Of a DNA stretch of 16,726 bases, positions 8,996-15,875 are shown one piece after another. Below the pieces are notes generated by a model. That model was not told where the DNA came from. It saw nothing but the letters and a program-made list of their open reading frames with translations, and did not search any database. The DNA is taken from contig JAEZHJ010000119.1 of the NCBI GenBank assembly GCA_023436925.1, positions 1-16,726 of the forward strand. Direction: 5' to 3'. The stretch comes from Actinomycetes bacterium (lineage in GTDB: Bacteria > Actinomycetota > Actinomycetes > Propionibacteriales > Propionibacteriaceae). The first letter of the stretch is position 1, and every line of letters starts with the position of its first letter. The position numbers and the translations under genes were made by a program.

Positions 8996-9009
8996 TAGCA
9001 TCTGGCCCC
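8996..9009 (+). promoter_or_regulatory. Possible leaderless -10 box of the lacI-type gene
   Basis: TAGCAT at 8996-9001 is followed by 8 bases and then ATG at 9010. This TANNNT-N6-9-ATG layout is typical of leaderless actinobacterial transcripts. The only Shine-Dalgarno-like GGAGGG (8989-8994) is 15 bases from the ATG, too far for ordinary use. Confidence 0.45.
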
Positions 9010-10017
9010 ATGACAGCGCAGCAGGACCGGGCGCCGTCGATCTACACGGTCGCCTCCCTGGCAGGCGTCTCACCCTCCACCGTCTCGCGGGTGTTCGCCC
9101 GCCCCGGACAGGTCAGCCCGGCGACCGCGGCCCGGGTCCGCGAGGCGGCAGCCGAGGTCGGCTACCGGACGCGGCTGCGGACCACGCCGGGCAGGCCGCG
9201 CAGCCACGTCCTCGCCCTCGTCCTGACCGACATCCGCAACCCCGGCTACCTGGAGATCATCCGGGGTTGTGAGGACGCAGCCTCCGAGGCGGGCTCCATG
9301 CTGCTGGTCGCCAACGCCCGCGAGTCCGGGCACAGTGAGCGCGCGGTGATGGAGCGCGTGCTTTCGCAAGTCGACGGCATGGTCGTGGCCAGCTCCCGGA
9401 TGACCGACTCCGCGATCACGCAGATCGCCAAACAGGCGCCGCTGGTGATGCTCAACCGGGTGGTGACCGACCTGCCGTCGGTGGTCCACGACAACGCCGA
9501 GGGGATGGCGCTCGCCCTGGACCACCTGGCCGGACTGGGGCACCGCCGGATCTGCTACCTGGGCGGGCCGGAGTCGTCCTGGGCGAACTCGGTCCGCTGG
9601 CAGGCGCTGCGCACCGGGGGTCGCGAACGGCAGCTGCCGATCACGCGGCTCGGGCCGTTCGACCCCACCTTCGAAGGCGGCCTGGAAGCCGCAGCCGCGT
9701 GGCAGGAGCGGCCGTCGACGGCCGTGGTCGCCTTCAACGACCTGGTCGCGGTCGGCTTCATCCACGGCATGAAGGCGGCCGGGGTCGCGGTCCCTGCCGA
9801 GGTGAGCGTGGTCGGCTTCGACAACTCCAACGTGGCCCGGATCGTCTCCCCGCAGCTGACCACCGTGGCCTCCCCGATGCACCTGCTGGGCGAGGTGGCG
9901 GTCCGCAACCTGCTCTCGATCATCGTCGGAGCCCAGTCCTGGACCGGGCACCCGTTGATGCTGCCGACCCGGCTGGTCACCCGGCAGTCGACCGCGGTCC
10001 CGCGCGCCGAAGCCTGA
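9010..10017 (+). CDS. LacI-family transcriptional regulator
   Basis: A 335-residue LacI/GalR regulator. The helix-turn-helix is at about residues 11-35 (IYTVASLAGVSPSTVSRVF), with a hinge region to about 60. A periplasmic-binding-protein-like sensor domain fills the rest, including VLALVLTDIRNPGY, MVVASSRM, GHRRICYLGG, VAFNDLVAVGF, VSVVGFDN and a tail with PTRLVTRQST. It should bind an operator as a dimer and respond to a sugar or sugar derivative. It stands directly upstream of, and on the same strand as, the TRAP/isomerase cluster, which it most likely controls. The ATG at 9010 is the first start consistent with the family's N-terminus; the frame is open farther upstream but antisense to the Excalibur gene. 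The effector is unknown. Confidence 0.93.
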   Translation: MTAQQDRAPSIYTVASLAGVSPSTVSRVFARPGQVSPATAARVREAAAEVGYRTRLRTTPGRPRSHVLALVLTDIRNPGYLEIIRGCEDAASEAGSMLLVANARESGHSERAVMERVLSQVDGMVVASSRMTDSAITQIAKQAPLVMLNRVVTDLPSVVHDNAEGMALALDHLAGLGHRRICYLGGPESSWANSVRWQALRTGGRERQLPITRLGPFDPTFEGGLEAAAAWQERPSTAVVAFNDLVAVGFIHGMKAAGVAVPAEVSVVGFDNSNVARIVSPQLTTVASPMHLLGEVAVRNLLSIIVGAQSWTGHPLMLPTRLVTRQSTAVPRAEA

Positions 10018-10060
10018 GCCCTCCTCGCGCCGTCCGGGATGGGCCGAACCGGGGCGGGGG

Positions 10061-10080
10061 CTGAAACAGTCTGCAACAGT
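10061..10080 (+). promoter_or_regulatory. Tandem 10-bp repeat, candidate LacI-type operator of the TRAP operon
   Basis: CTGAAACAGT is followed directly by CTGCAACAGT, one helical turn apart. The second copy overlaps an odd palindrome CAAC-A-GTTG. The only such repeat noticed lies in the 152-bp gap between the lacI-type gene and dctP. A TTGGAC (-35-like) starts at 10080; no convincing -10 was found. Confidence 0.5.
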
Positions 10081-10115
10081 TGGACCGTCCCCGAGTCGCG
10101 CTGGTTCGCTAACCC

Positions 10116-10143
10116 GCAGGCGCCCCGCATCGGAGCAGGCGCC
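10116..10143 (+). repeat. Short direct repeat in the dctP leader
   Basis: GCAGGCGCC occurs at 10116-10124 and again at 10135-10143, a 19-bp period, just upstream of dctP. The function is unknown and it may be chance in GC-rich DNA. Confidence 0.35.
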
Positions 10144-10169
10144 GCGCCCTCGAAATGGAGCACGACCTG

Positions 10170-11207
10170 ATGGGACACTTCAAGACCGTCCTCGGATCAG
10201 CACTGGCCATCGGACTTCTCGCCGGTTGTTCCGGCGCGCCGGCGGCCCCCGGAGCCTCGTCGGCTCCCGGCAGCGAGCCCGCTGAGCAGCCGGTGACCTG
10301 GCGACTGGCCCTGAACCAGACCACCGACCACCCGATCACCGTCTCGGTCGAGGCGATGGCGAAGCGGATCGCGGACGCCACCGGCGGCCGGGTGAAGATC
10401 GACGTCTACCCCAACGAGACCCTCGGCACCCAGCCCGAGACCCTGCAGCTGCTCTCGGACAACCTGCTCGAGCTGTCGGTCATCTCCGGCCCGCAGCTGG
10501 AGAACCTCAACGCCGACTTCGCCGTGTTCAACTCGCCGTTCGTCTTCGACGACATCGACCACCAGATGGCCGTCGTCCACAACCAGGAGATCGTCGGCGA
10601 CCTGTACAAGAGCCTCGAGGCCAGCAACAACGCCACCGTGCTCGGCGCCTTCACCGCCGGCGAGCGCAGCCTCTACCAGACCGAGCGCGAGGTGAAGGTT
10701 CCGGCTGACACCGCCGGGCTGAAGATCCGCGTCCAGGAGTCCGCCACCCACATGCGGATGATCGAGCTGATGGGCGGTTCGCCGACCCCGATGGCCTTCG
10801 GTGAGGTCTACACCGCGCTGCAGGCCGGGGTGCTCGACGGTGCCGAGAACAACGAGGTGTCGTTCGTGACCCAGCGTCACTACGAGGTGGCCCCGCACTT
10901 CTCCTACACCCGCCACCTGATCGTGCCCGACTACATCGTCGCCAGCACGAAGGCGCTCAATGCCTTGTCCGAGGCTGATCGCGCGCTCATCCTCGACGAG
11001 CTGAAGAAGGCCGTCGACGAGCAGGTGCAGGCTTGGCAGGGTGCCACCGCCGAGGCCATCGAGACCGCCAAGGCCGCCGGCGCGACCTTCACCGAGGTGG
11101 ACGCCGCCGCGTTCCGCACGGCGCTCGAGCCGCTGCTCGGCGAGGTGCTCAAGACCGACACCGCCAAGGCGCTGTACGAGGCCACCCGGGCAGCGTCCAC
11201 GAAGTAG
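10170..11207 (+). CDS. dctP: TRAP transporter solute-binding lipoprotein (DctP family)
   Basis: A 345-residue extracytoplasmic receptor. It is a lipoprotein: a hydrophobic leader with lipobox LAGC, lipid-modified Cys20, then an Ala/Pro/Ser-rich tether. The DctP fold follows, with LKIRVQES (Arg187 is the likely carboxylate-binding arginine) and the family signature MGGSPTPMAFGEVYTALQAG then VLDGAENN (about 201-228). It delivers an organic acid or acid sugar to the DctQ-DctM membrane pair encoded about 2.6 kb downstream in the same cluster. The start is ATG at 10170, because GGAG (10157-10160) lies 9 bases upstream and the lipoprotein leader begins there. The in-frame ATG at 10155 has no binding site and adds acidic residues. 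The substrate cannot be told from sequence. Confidence 0.93.
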   Translation: MGHFKTVLGSALAIGLLAGCSGAPAAPGASSAPGSEPAEQPVTWRLALNQTTDHPITVSVEAMAKRIADATGGRVKIDVYPNETLGTQPETLQLLSDNLLELSVISGPQLENLNADFAVFNSPFVFDDIDHQMAVVHNQEIVGDLYKSLEASNNATVLGAFTAGERSLYQTEREVKVPADTAGLKIRVQESATHMRMIELMGGSPTPMAFGEVYTALQAGVLDGAENNEVSFVTQRHYEVAPHFSYTRHLIVPDYIVASTKALNALSEADRALILDELKKAVDEQVQAWQGATAEAIETAKAAGATFTEVDAAAFRTALEPLLGEVLKTDTAKALYEATRAASTK

Positions 11208-11227
11208 CGCACACCACCGCGTCGGCC

Positions 11228-12307
11228 ATGTTCCCGCACGCCCAGCTGGGCCTGGTGCAAGAGATCGCCCAGGCCCGGGGGCTCGACACGGTCATCCTGC
11301 GCAGCCCGGCAGCGCTGTCGTGGATGACGGGGGCACGGTGGCACCTGCAGCACGACCTGCACGCCACCACCTTCGACCTGGTGATCACCGGCCTGGACGG
11401 CGGCGAGCCCGCCGTCCAGGTCGTCACCAACGTGATCGAGGGCCCGCGGCTGCGGGCCGAGGAACTGTCCGGCCTGATCGGCCACTGGGACGTCCGGGAA
11501 CTGCCGTGGACGACCCCGCGGCCGCAGGCGCTGCCGACCGGCCCGCGGGTCGGTGCCGACCTGCCGTTGGCGGGGATGGTCGATCTGGGGCCCGACCTGG
11601 CCCGCGTCCGCAGGGTTCTCACCCCGGGCCAGGTCGCCCGGCTCACCGCTCTCGTGCACGACGCCGCAGCCATCGTCGGGCTCGAAGCCAGCCGCAGCCA
11701 CCCCGGGGAACGGGAATGGGACGTGGCGGCCCGGGTCCGGGCGGCGCTGGTCGCGGCCGGGATGGAACCGGTGGTCTGCCTGGTCGGCAGTGGCGAACGA
11801 CTCGACACTGTCCGCCATCCGCTGCCGACCGAGCGTCGGGTCACCGCCCGGCTGATGATCTCGATCTCGGCTCGTCGCCATGGCCTGCTCGCCGCGATCA
11901 CCCGCTGCGTCCGCTGGGCGGACGGGGTGGGGGAGCGCCGCTACCTCGACCTGCTGAAGGTGGAGTCCCGCTTCCTCGCGGCCAGTCGTCCCGGACGCAC
12001 CCTCGCCGCGGCTTTCGCGGACGGCATCGCCGGCTACGCCGCCCACGGCTTCGCGGCCGACGAGTGGACGCGACACCACCAGGGCGGGTTCACCGGGTTC
12101 GCCCCGCGGGAACTGCTGGCCACGCCGGACACCGACGAGCCGATCGAACTCGGCGCAGCGGTCGCCTGGAACCCGTCCGCCTGGGGCTGGAAGGTCGAAG
12201 CGACCAGCCTCGTCACCGCCGCCGGTGCCCGCCCGCTCGACCTCTGTCCGGGCTGGCCGGTCGTCGAAGTCGACGGACGGACCCGCCCCGCCATCCTCCA
12301 TCTCTAG
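11228..12307 (+). CDS. M24 / creatinase-fold protein lacking most metal ligands
   Basis: A 359-residue protein with an N-terminal domain (about 1-125) and a pita-bread C-terminal domain (about 130-335), as in aminopeptidase P, prolidase and creatinase. The family pattern is recognisable: RHPLPTERRV (His197), TRHHQGGFTGF (His284) and KVEATSLVT (Glu324). The two metal-binding aspartates are replaced (segment ISISARRHGLLAAITR, 211-226), and the EPG glutamate is Asn315 (AWNPS). A two-metal peptidase is therefore unlikely. It may be a metal-free creatinase-like hydrolase, a binding protein or a pseudoenzyme. No signal peptide is seen. The start at ATG 11228 has no Shine-Dalgarno and follows the dctP stop by 20 bases. 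It lies between transporter and isomerase genes, so a role in the same pathway is inferred. Confidence 0.8.
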   Translation: MFPHAQLGLVQEIAQARGLDTVILRSPAALSWMTGARWHLQHDLHATTFDLVITGLDGGEPAVQVVTNVIEGPRLRAEELSGLIGHWDVRELPWTTPRPQALPTGPRVGADLPLAGMVDLGPDLARVRRVLTPGQVARLTALVHDAAAIVGLEASRSHPGEREWDVAARVRAALVAAGMEPVVCLVGSGERLDTVRHPLPTERRVTARLMISISARRHGLLAAITRCVRWADGVGERRYLDLLKVESRFLAASRPGRTLAAAFADGIAGYAAHGFAADEWTRHHQGGFTGFAPRELLATPDTDEPIELGAAVAWNPSAWGWKVEATSLVTAAGARPLDLCPGWPVVEVDGRTRPAILHL

Positions 12308-12314
12308 CGCCTGT

Positions 12315-12332
12315 CACCGGCCCGTGCCGGTG
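12315..12332 (+). promoter_or_regulatory. Intra-operon hairpin before the iolB-like gene
   Basis: CACCGGC (12315-12321) and GCCGGTG (12326-12332) form a perfect 7-bp stem with a 4-base loop in the 37-base gap. It abuts the weak ribosome-binding site GGGAAAG (12332-12338). It could tune translation or mark an RNA processing point; it lacks a T-tract for strong termination. Confidence 0.45.
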
Positions 12333-12344
12333 GGAAAGCCCGTC

Positions 12345-13106
12345 ATGACACAGACCCTTCACTACCTGCCCGCGGAGCTCCTCGACCGCGTCGAGCCCGC
12401 CCGGATGGGGCACCGCTACACCTGCGTCCAGCGGGTGGAACTCAGCGACACGGCCTCGACGCTCGCCTCCGACCCAGGCGAGGAGGTCCTCCTGGTGTGC
12501 ATCGCCGGCGAGGCCGCCTACCGCCACGGCGACCAGACTGGCACCGCCGTCGTCCGCGACATGCTCTACCTGCCGGCCGGCGACCAGCTTGAGCTGAGCG
12601 GTGCCGGGGCCGTGGTGATGAGGTTCGGCGCGCCCTGCGACCGCTCCACCTCGTTCGCCCACCTGTCCTTCGCCGAGGCGGACGCCGACGAGCGCCACAA
12701 GCGCTACGGCGACCCCGGCAAGGGCAGTCGGCGCGATGTCTGGGAGCTGCTGGACGAGCGCTTCGACTCCCAGCGCTTCCTGGCCGGTCTCGCCACCGGC
12801 GACCCGGGCGGCTGGACCGCCTGGCCGCCGCACGAGCACGCGGCGCAGCGCGAGGAGACCTATGTCTACTTCGGCCTGAACGGGTCCTTCGGGATCCAGT
12901 GCGTCTACGAGGAGATGGACCGCCCGCTGGCGGTGGCGCTGGTCCGCGAAGGCCACGTGGTCGCCGTCCCCAAGGGCTACCACCCGTCCTGCGGGTCCCC
13001 GGCCGGGCCGATCTCCTACGCCTATGTGATGGTCTCGGTGGCTCCGGACGACCGCAACTTCATGGACCTGACGATCCAGCCGGAATACGGCACGAGCTTC
13101 GAGTGA
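12345..13106 (+). CDS. iolB: IolB-family isomerase (5-deoxy-glucuronate isomerase-like)
   Basis: A 253-residue bicupin of the IolB/KduI family. IolB interconverts 5-deoxy-D-glucuronate and 2-deoxy-5-keto-D-gluconate in inositol breakdown. The metal centre is visible: GGWTAWPPHEHA gives His163 and His165, REETY gives Glu170, and VPKGYHPSCGSPAGP gives His213. The length is close to, slightly under, the characterised enzymes. No other inositol genes (iolC, iolD, iolE, iolG) are in the window, so the physiological substrate may be another uronate-like compound. The start is ATG at 12345, preceded by a weak GGGAAAG (12332-12338) and a small hairpin. The next gene follows after 7 bases, so the two are surely cotranscribed. 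The family call is firm; the exact substrate is inference. Confidence 0.88.
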   Translation: MTQTLHYLPAELLDRVEPARMGHRYTCVQRVELSDTASTLASDPGEEVLLVCIAGEAAYRHGDQTGTAVVRDMLYLPAGDQLELSGAGAVVMRFGAPCDRSTSFAHLSFAEADADERHKRYGDPGKGSRRDVWELLDERFDSQRFLAGLATGDPGGWTAWPPHEHAAQREETYVYFGLNGSFGIQCVYEEMDRPLAVALVREGHVVAVPKGYHPSCGSPAGPISYAYVMVSVAPDDRNFMDLTIQPEYGTSFE

Positions 13107-13113
13107 GGACCCG

Positions 13114-13845
13114 GTGATCAACGCACCTTCCCTGGCGAACTGCAACTTCCTCCAACTCGCCGATGACCTGGCGGCCCTGATCGAGGGCGGGGTGGAGGTC
13201 GTCCACGTCGACGTGATGGACGGCCATTACGTCCCGAACCTGTGCTTCCCGGTCGCCCTGATCCGCGACCTGAAGCAGGCCTACCCGCGGCTGCGGGTGG
13301 ACGCCCACCTGATGGTGACCGACCCGGTCGCCTACCTCGAACCCCTGGCCTCGGCCGGCGCCGACCTGGTGAGCTTCCCCAGCGACAGCACCCGATTCGT
13401 GCGGCGAGTGCTCGGCCAGTACCACGCCGCCGGGATGCGGGCCGGTGTCGCGATCAACCCGTCCCAGCGGATCGACGTGATCGCCCCGTACGCGGCCGAC
13501 CTGGATATCGCGGTGCTGATGTCGGTCGAGCCCGGCTTCGCCGGCCAGCGCTTCCTGGACCGCTCCCTGGAACGGGTCGCCGAACTCGCTGCGCTGCGCG
13601 AGCAGGTGGGCGGCCACTTCCTGATCGAGGTGGACGGCGGAGTCGACCCGGAACTCGCGGTAGCCTGCGTCGACCGGGGTGCCGACATCATCATCACCGG
13701 TGTGTATGCGGTCTTCCAGCAGCCGGACGGGATCGTGTCGGCCGTGCGCCGGTTCGACGCCGGGGTGCGCGATGCCGCGGACCCGGCCGGCTACCAGAGC
13801 TCGCTCGATCGTCAGCGTGCGCTGTGGGAAGGAGCGCATTCATGA
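13114..13845 (+). CDS. Ribulose-phosphate 3-epimerase family protein
   Basis: A 243-residue TIM-barrel epimerase of the RPE / allulose-6-phosphate 3-epimerase family, which inverts carbon 3 of ketose phosphates with a bound metal. All four metal ligands are visible: His31 and Asp33 in VVHVDVMDGHYVPN, His65 in DAHLMV and Asp174 in EVDGGVD. SVEPGFAGQ (138-145) and the phosphate-binding GG and G-rich strands near 175 and 196 are also present. The motif that normally reads H-x-E after strand 4 is here VSFPSDS (86-92), so specificity may differ from housekeeping RPE. The start is GTG at 13114 with GAGGA over the previous stop. The 3' end overlaps the dctQ start by ATGA. Its setting argues for a catabolic role in the TRAP pathway. 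Confidence 0.88.
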   Translation: MINAPSLANCNFLQLADDLAALIEGGVEVVHVDVMDGHYVPNLCFPVALIRDLKQAYPRLRVDAHLMVTDPVAYLEPLASAGADLVSFPSDSTRFVRRVLGQYHAAGMRAGVAINPSQRIDVIAPYAADLDIAVLMSVEPGFAGQRFLDRSLERVAELAALREQVGGHFLIEVDGGVDPELAVACVDRGADIIITGVYAVFQQPDGIVSAVRRFDAGVRDAADPAGYQSSLDRQRALWEGAHS

Positions 13846-14357
13846 AGATCTTGCGCGCCGTGGAGGGTGGCGCGGTCCGGTTCCTACGGGTGGCATCGGC
13901 GGTGATCTTCGCAGCCCTGGTCGTCTTCGTGACGATCCAGGTCTTCACCCGCCAGATCCTCCAGTCGCCGGCGGCCTGGACTGAGGAGGCGGCCCGCTAC
14001 ACGTTCATCGTGGCGGTCTACCTGACCGCGGCGCTGGTCTTCTTCGAACGGGGACATATCGCCGTCCAGATGCTGCTGCGGCGGCTCAAGCCCCGTCCGC
14101 AATTGGTGTTGGCAACAGTGCTGGAGGTGATGGTCTTCGCCTTCTGCGCCTACGTGTTCGTCTACGGCGGGGCCCGGATCGTCGCCAACGCCTGGAACCA
14201 GGGGCTGGTCGCGATCCCCGGGACCGTCGGCATGGTCTACCTGGTGATGCCGATCGCCGGGGTGTTGATCTGCCTGTCGTCGCTGGTGCAGGTGGTGCGG
14301 ATGTGGCGGGGCGAGATTCCCGCACTCCCGGCCACCGACGAGGACATCGAGGTCTAG
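13842..14357 (+). CDS. dctQ: TRAP transporter small membrane subunit (DctQ family)
   Basis: A 171-residue inner-membrane protein with four hydrophobic helices at about 15-38, 52-70, 88-112 and 128-152. The family motif WTEEAARYTFIVAVYLTAA follows the first helix. It pairs with DctM to form the sodium-coupled carrier that accepts substrate from the DctP lipoprotein. The start is ATG at 13842 within ATGA, overlapping the epimerase stop, with a strong GGAAGGAG at 13827-13834; translation is probably coupled. The dctM gene starts 7 bases after its stop. It is separated from dctP by three enzyme genes, an unusual interleaving for TRAP operons. The short C-terminal tail is acidic (ATDEDIEV). Confidence 0.92.
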   Translation: MKILRAVEGGAVRFLRVASAVIFAALVVFVTIQVFTRQILQSPAAWTEEAARYTFIVAVYLTAALVFFERGHIAVQMLLRRLKPRPQLVLATVLEVMVFAFCAYVFVYGGARIVANAWNQGLVAIPGTVGMVYLVMPIAGVLICLSSLVQVVRMWRGEIPALPATDEDIEV

Positions 14358-14364
14358 GAGCATC

Positions 14365-15675
14365 ATGGACGCTGCATCTCTTGCCGGACTCATCCTGCTT
14401 GTCGGGATGGTGGTGCTGATCGGCCTGGGGCTGCCGATCGCCATCGCGATCGCCCTGCCGTGCACCATCTCCGCCATCGTCCTGGTCGGCTTCAGTGGTG
14501 CGCCGCTGGTGATGACCCAACGGATCTTCGCCGCCAACAACTCCTTCGTGCTGCTCGCGATCCCCTTCTTCATACTTGCCGGCGTGCTGATGAACAACGG
14601 CGGGATCGCCGGGCGGCTGGTCGACCTGGCCAAGGTGCTGGTCGGCCGGGCGCCCGCCCCGCTGGCGCAGACCTCGATCGCTGCCAATGCGATCTTCGGC
14701 GCCGTCTCGGGCGCCTCGGTGGCCTCGGCCGCCGCGGTCGGGACGATCCTCACGCCGCGGATGAAGCAGGAGGGGTACGACATGAAGTTCGCCGCCACGG
14801 TCAACGTGGCGGCCTCCCCGGCGGGCATGCTGATCCCGCCGTCGAACACCTTCATCGTCTACTCCCTGGTCTCCAGCACTTCGGTCTCGGCCCTGTTCAT
14901 GGCCGGCATCATCCCGGGCCTGATGTGGGCCGCGGCCTGTGCCCTGGTGGTCGCCTGGTATGCCCGCAAGATGCCCGACCTGCCCGTCCAGGAGCGGGTG
15001 ACGCTGCGGCAGGCGCTGATCGTGGTCTGGCGTGCCCTGCCCGCACTGGTGATGATGCTCGTGGTGATCGGGGGCCTGCTCGCCGGCTACTTCACCGCGA
15101 CCGAGTCGGCGGTGATCGCCGTCCTGTACGCGCTGGTCTTCGGCCTCGTCACCCGCTCGGTCGCGGTTCGCGACCTGTACGGCATCGTGCTCACGGCGGC
15201 CCGGACCACGGGCGTCATCATGCTGCTGGTCGGGGTGTCCGGGGCGCTGTCGTGGATCCTGGCCTACTCCCGGATCCCCGAGCAGGTGGCCGAGTTCATG
15301 CTCGGCATCTCGACCAATCCGACCGTGATCCTGATCATCATCATGATCGTGCTGCTGGTCGCCGGAACGGTGATGGACCCGACCCCCGAGATCCTGATCT
15401 TCACCCCGATCTTCCTGCCGGTGGTGACCCAGTTGGGGATCGACCCGATCCACTTCGGCGCAATGATGGTGTTCAACATGTCGCTGGGCAATATCAGCCC
15501 TCCGGTCGGCAACAACCTCTTCGTCGGAGCCAAGATCGGCGGCGTGCCGGTGGAGTCGGTGTTCACCAGGATCCTGCCGTTCTTCGCGGCGTTGGTGGTG
15601 GCGCTCTTCCTGGTCGTCTTCATCCCCGAGCTCTCACTCTGGCTGCCGACGATGGCCGGCCTCATCACGCCCTAG
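14365..15675 (+). CDS. dctM: TRAP transporter large membrane subunit (DctM family)
   Basis: A 436-residue transporter of standard DctM length with about a dozen hydrophobic segments. Signature stretches include LLAIPFFILAGVLMNNGGIA (about 62-82), AIFGAVSGASVASAAAVG (108-125), SPAGMLIPPSNTFIVY (about 150-165) and GNISPPVGNNLFVG near 380-395. This is the subunit that translocates substrate, driven by a sodium gradient in studied members. The ribosome-binding site GGAG overlaps the dctQ stop (TAGGAG), so the two are made together. A strong hairpin follows directly after its stop, marking the end of the operon. Confidence 0.95.
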   Translation: MDAASLAGLILLVGMVVLIGLGLPIAIAIALPCTISAIVLVGFSGAPLVMTQRIFAANNSFVLLAIPFFILAGVLMNNGGIAGRLVDLAKVLVGRAPAPLAQTSIAANAIFGAVSGASVASAAAVGTILTPRMKQEGYDMKFAATVNVAASPAGMLIPPSNTFIVYSLVSSTSVSALFMAGIIPGLMWAAACALVVAWYARKMPDLPVQERVTLRQALIVVWRALPALVMMLVVIGGLLAGYFTATESAVIAVLYALVFGLVTRSVAVRDLYGIVLTAARTTGVIMLLVGVSGALSWILAYSRIPEQVAEFMLGISTNPTVILIIIMIVLLVAGTVMDPTPEILIFTPIFLPVVTQLGIDPIHFGAMMVFNMSLGNISPPVGNNLFVGAKIGGVPVESVFTRILPFFAALVVALFLVVFIPELSLWLPTMAGLITP

Positions 15676-15683
15676 TTCCCCCA

Positions 15684-15723
15684 CCGCGAGCGGGCCGTTC
15701 CTGTCTGGGCGGCCCGCTCGCGG
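15684..15723 (+). terminator. Terminator of the TRAP operon
   Basis: There is a perfect 14-bp stem: CCGCGAGCGGGCCG at 15684-15697 pairs with 15710-15723 across a 12-base loop. It begins 8 bases after the dctM stop. Confidence 0.85.
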
Positions 15724-15773
15724 CATCGGTCGTGGGCCGGGGACGGTGCCGTGGTCGCTGCGGCGTCGCTGGC

Positions 15774-15785
15774 TAGGCTGGCGGT
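15774..15785 (+). promoter_or_regulatory. Possible leaderless -10 box before a small upstream ORF
   Basis: TAGGCT (15774-15779) is followed by 6 bases and ATG at 15786, the layout of a leaderless actinobacterial transcript. No convincing -35 hexamer is seen. Confidence 0.4.
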
Positions 15786-15875
15786 ATGCCGAGCCGGCGC
15801 TACCGTCCGTGCGGCCAGGGGCCGTCCGAGCGCGTGCGGGACGGCCGCCGGGAGCCGAGCGATGTCCGTCCCTGA
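15786..15875 (+). CDS. Possible 29-residue leader peptide overlapping the lipase-like gene
   Basis: An ATG six bases after a TANNNT box opens a 29-codon frame ending in TGA at 15873-15875. It overlaps the lipase-like start (15862) by 14 bases in another frame. The peptide (MPSRRYRPCGQGPSERV...) is basic and arginine-rich. If translated, ribosomes would terminate just past the lipase start codon, allowing coupling. This rests on layout only and may be fortuitous. Confidence 0.3.
   Translation: MPSRRYRPCGQGPSERVRDGRREPSDVRP

Noticed and set aside
11041..12348. Second long plus-strand frame over the M24-like gene
   Set aside because: The translation is Arg/Pro/Gly-rich without any family motif, while the alternative frame gives a recognisable M24-fold protein and fits the operon.
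12345..13845. A complete myo-inositol catabolic cluster
   Set aside because: Only an IolB-like gene is present. No iolC, iolD, iolE, iolG or iolA and no inositol permease are in the window, and the importer is of TRAP type.
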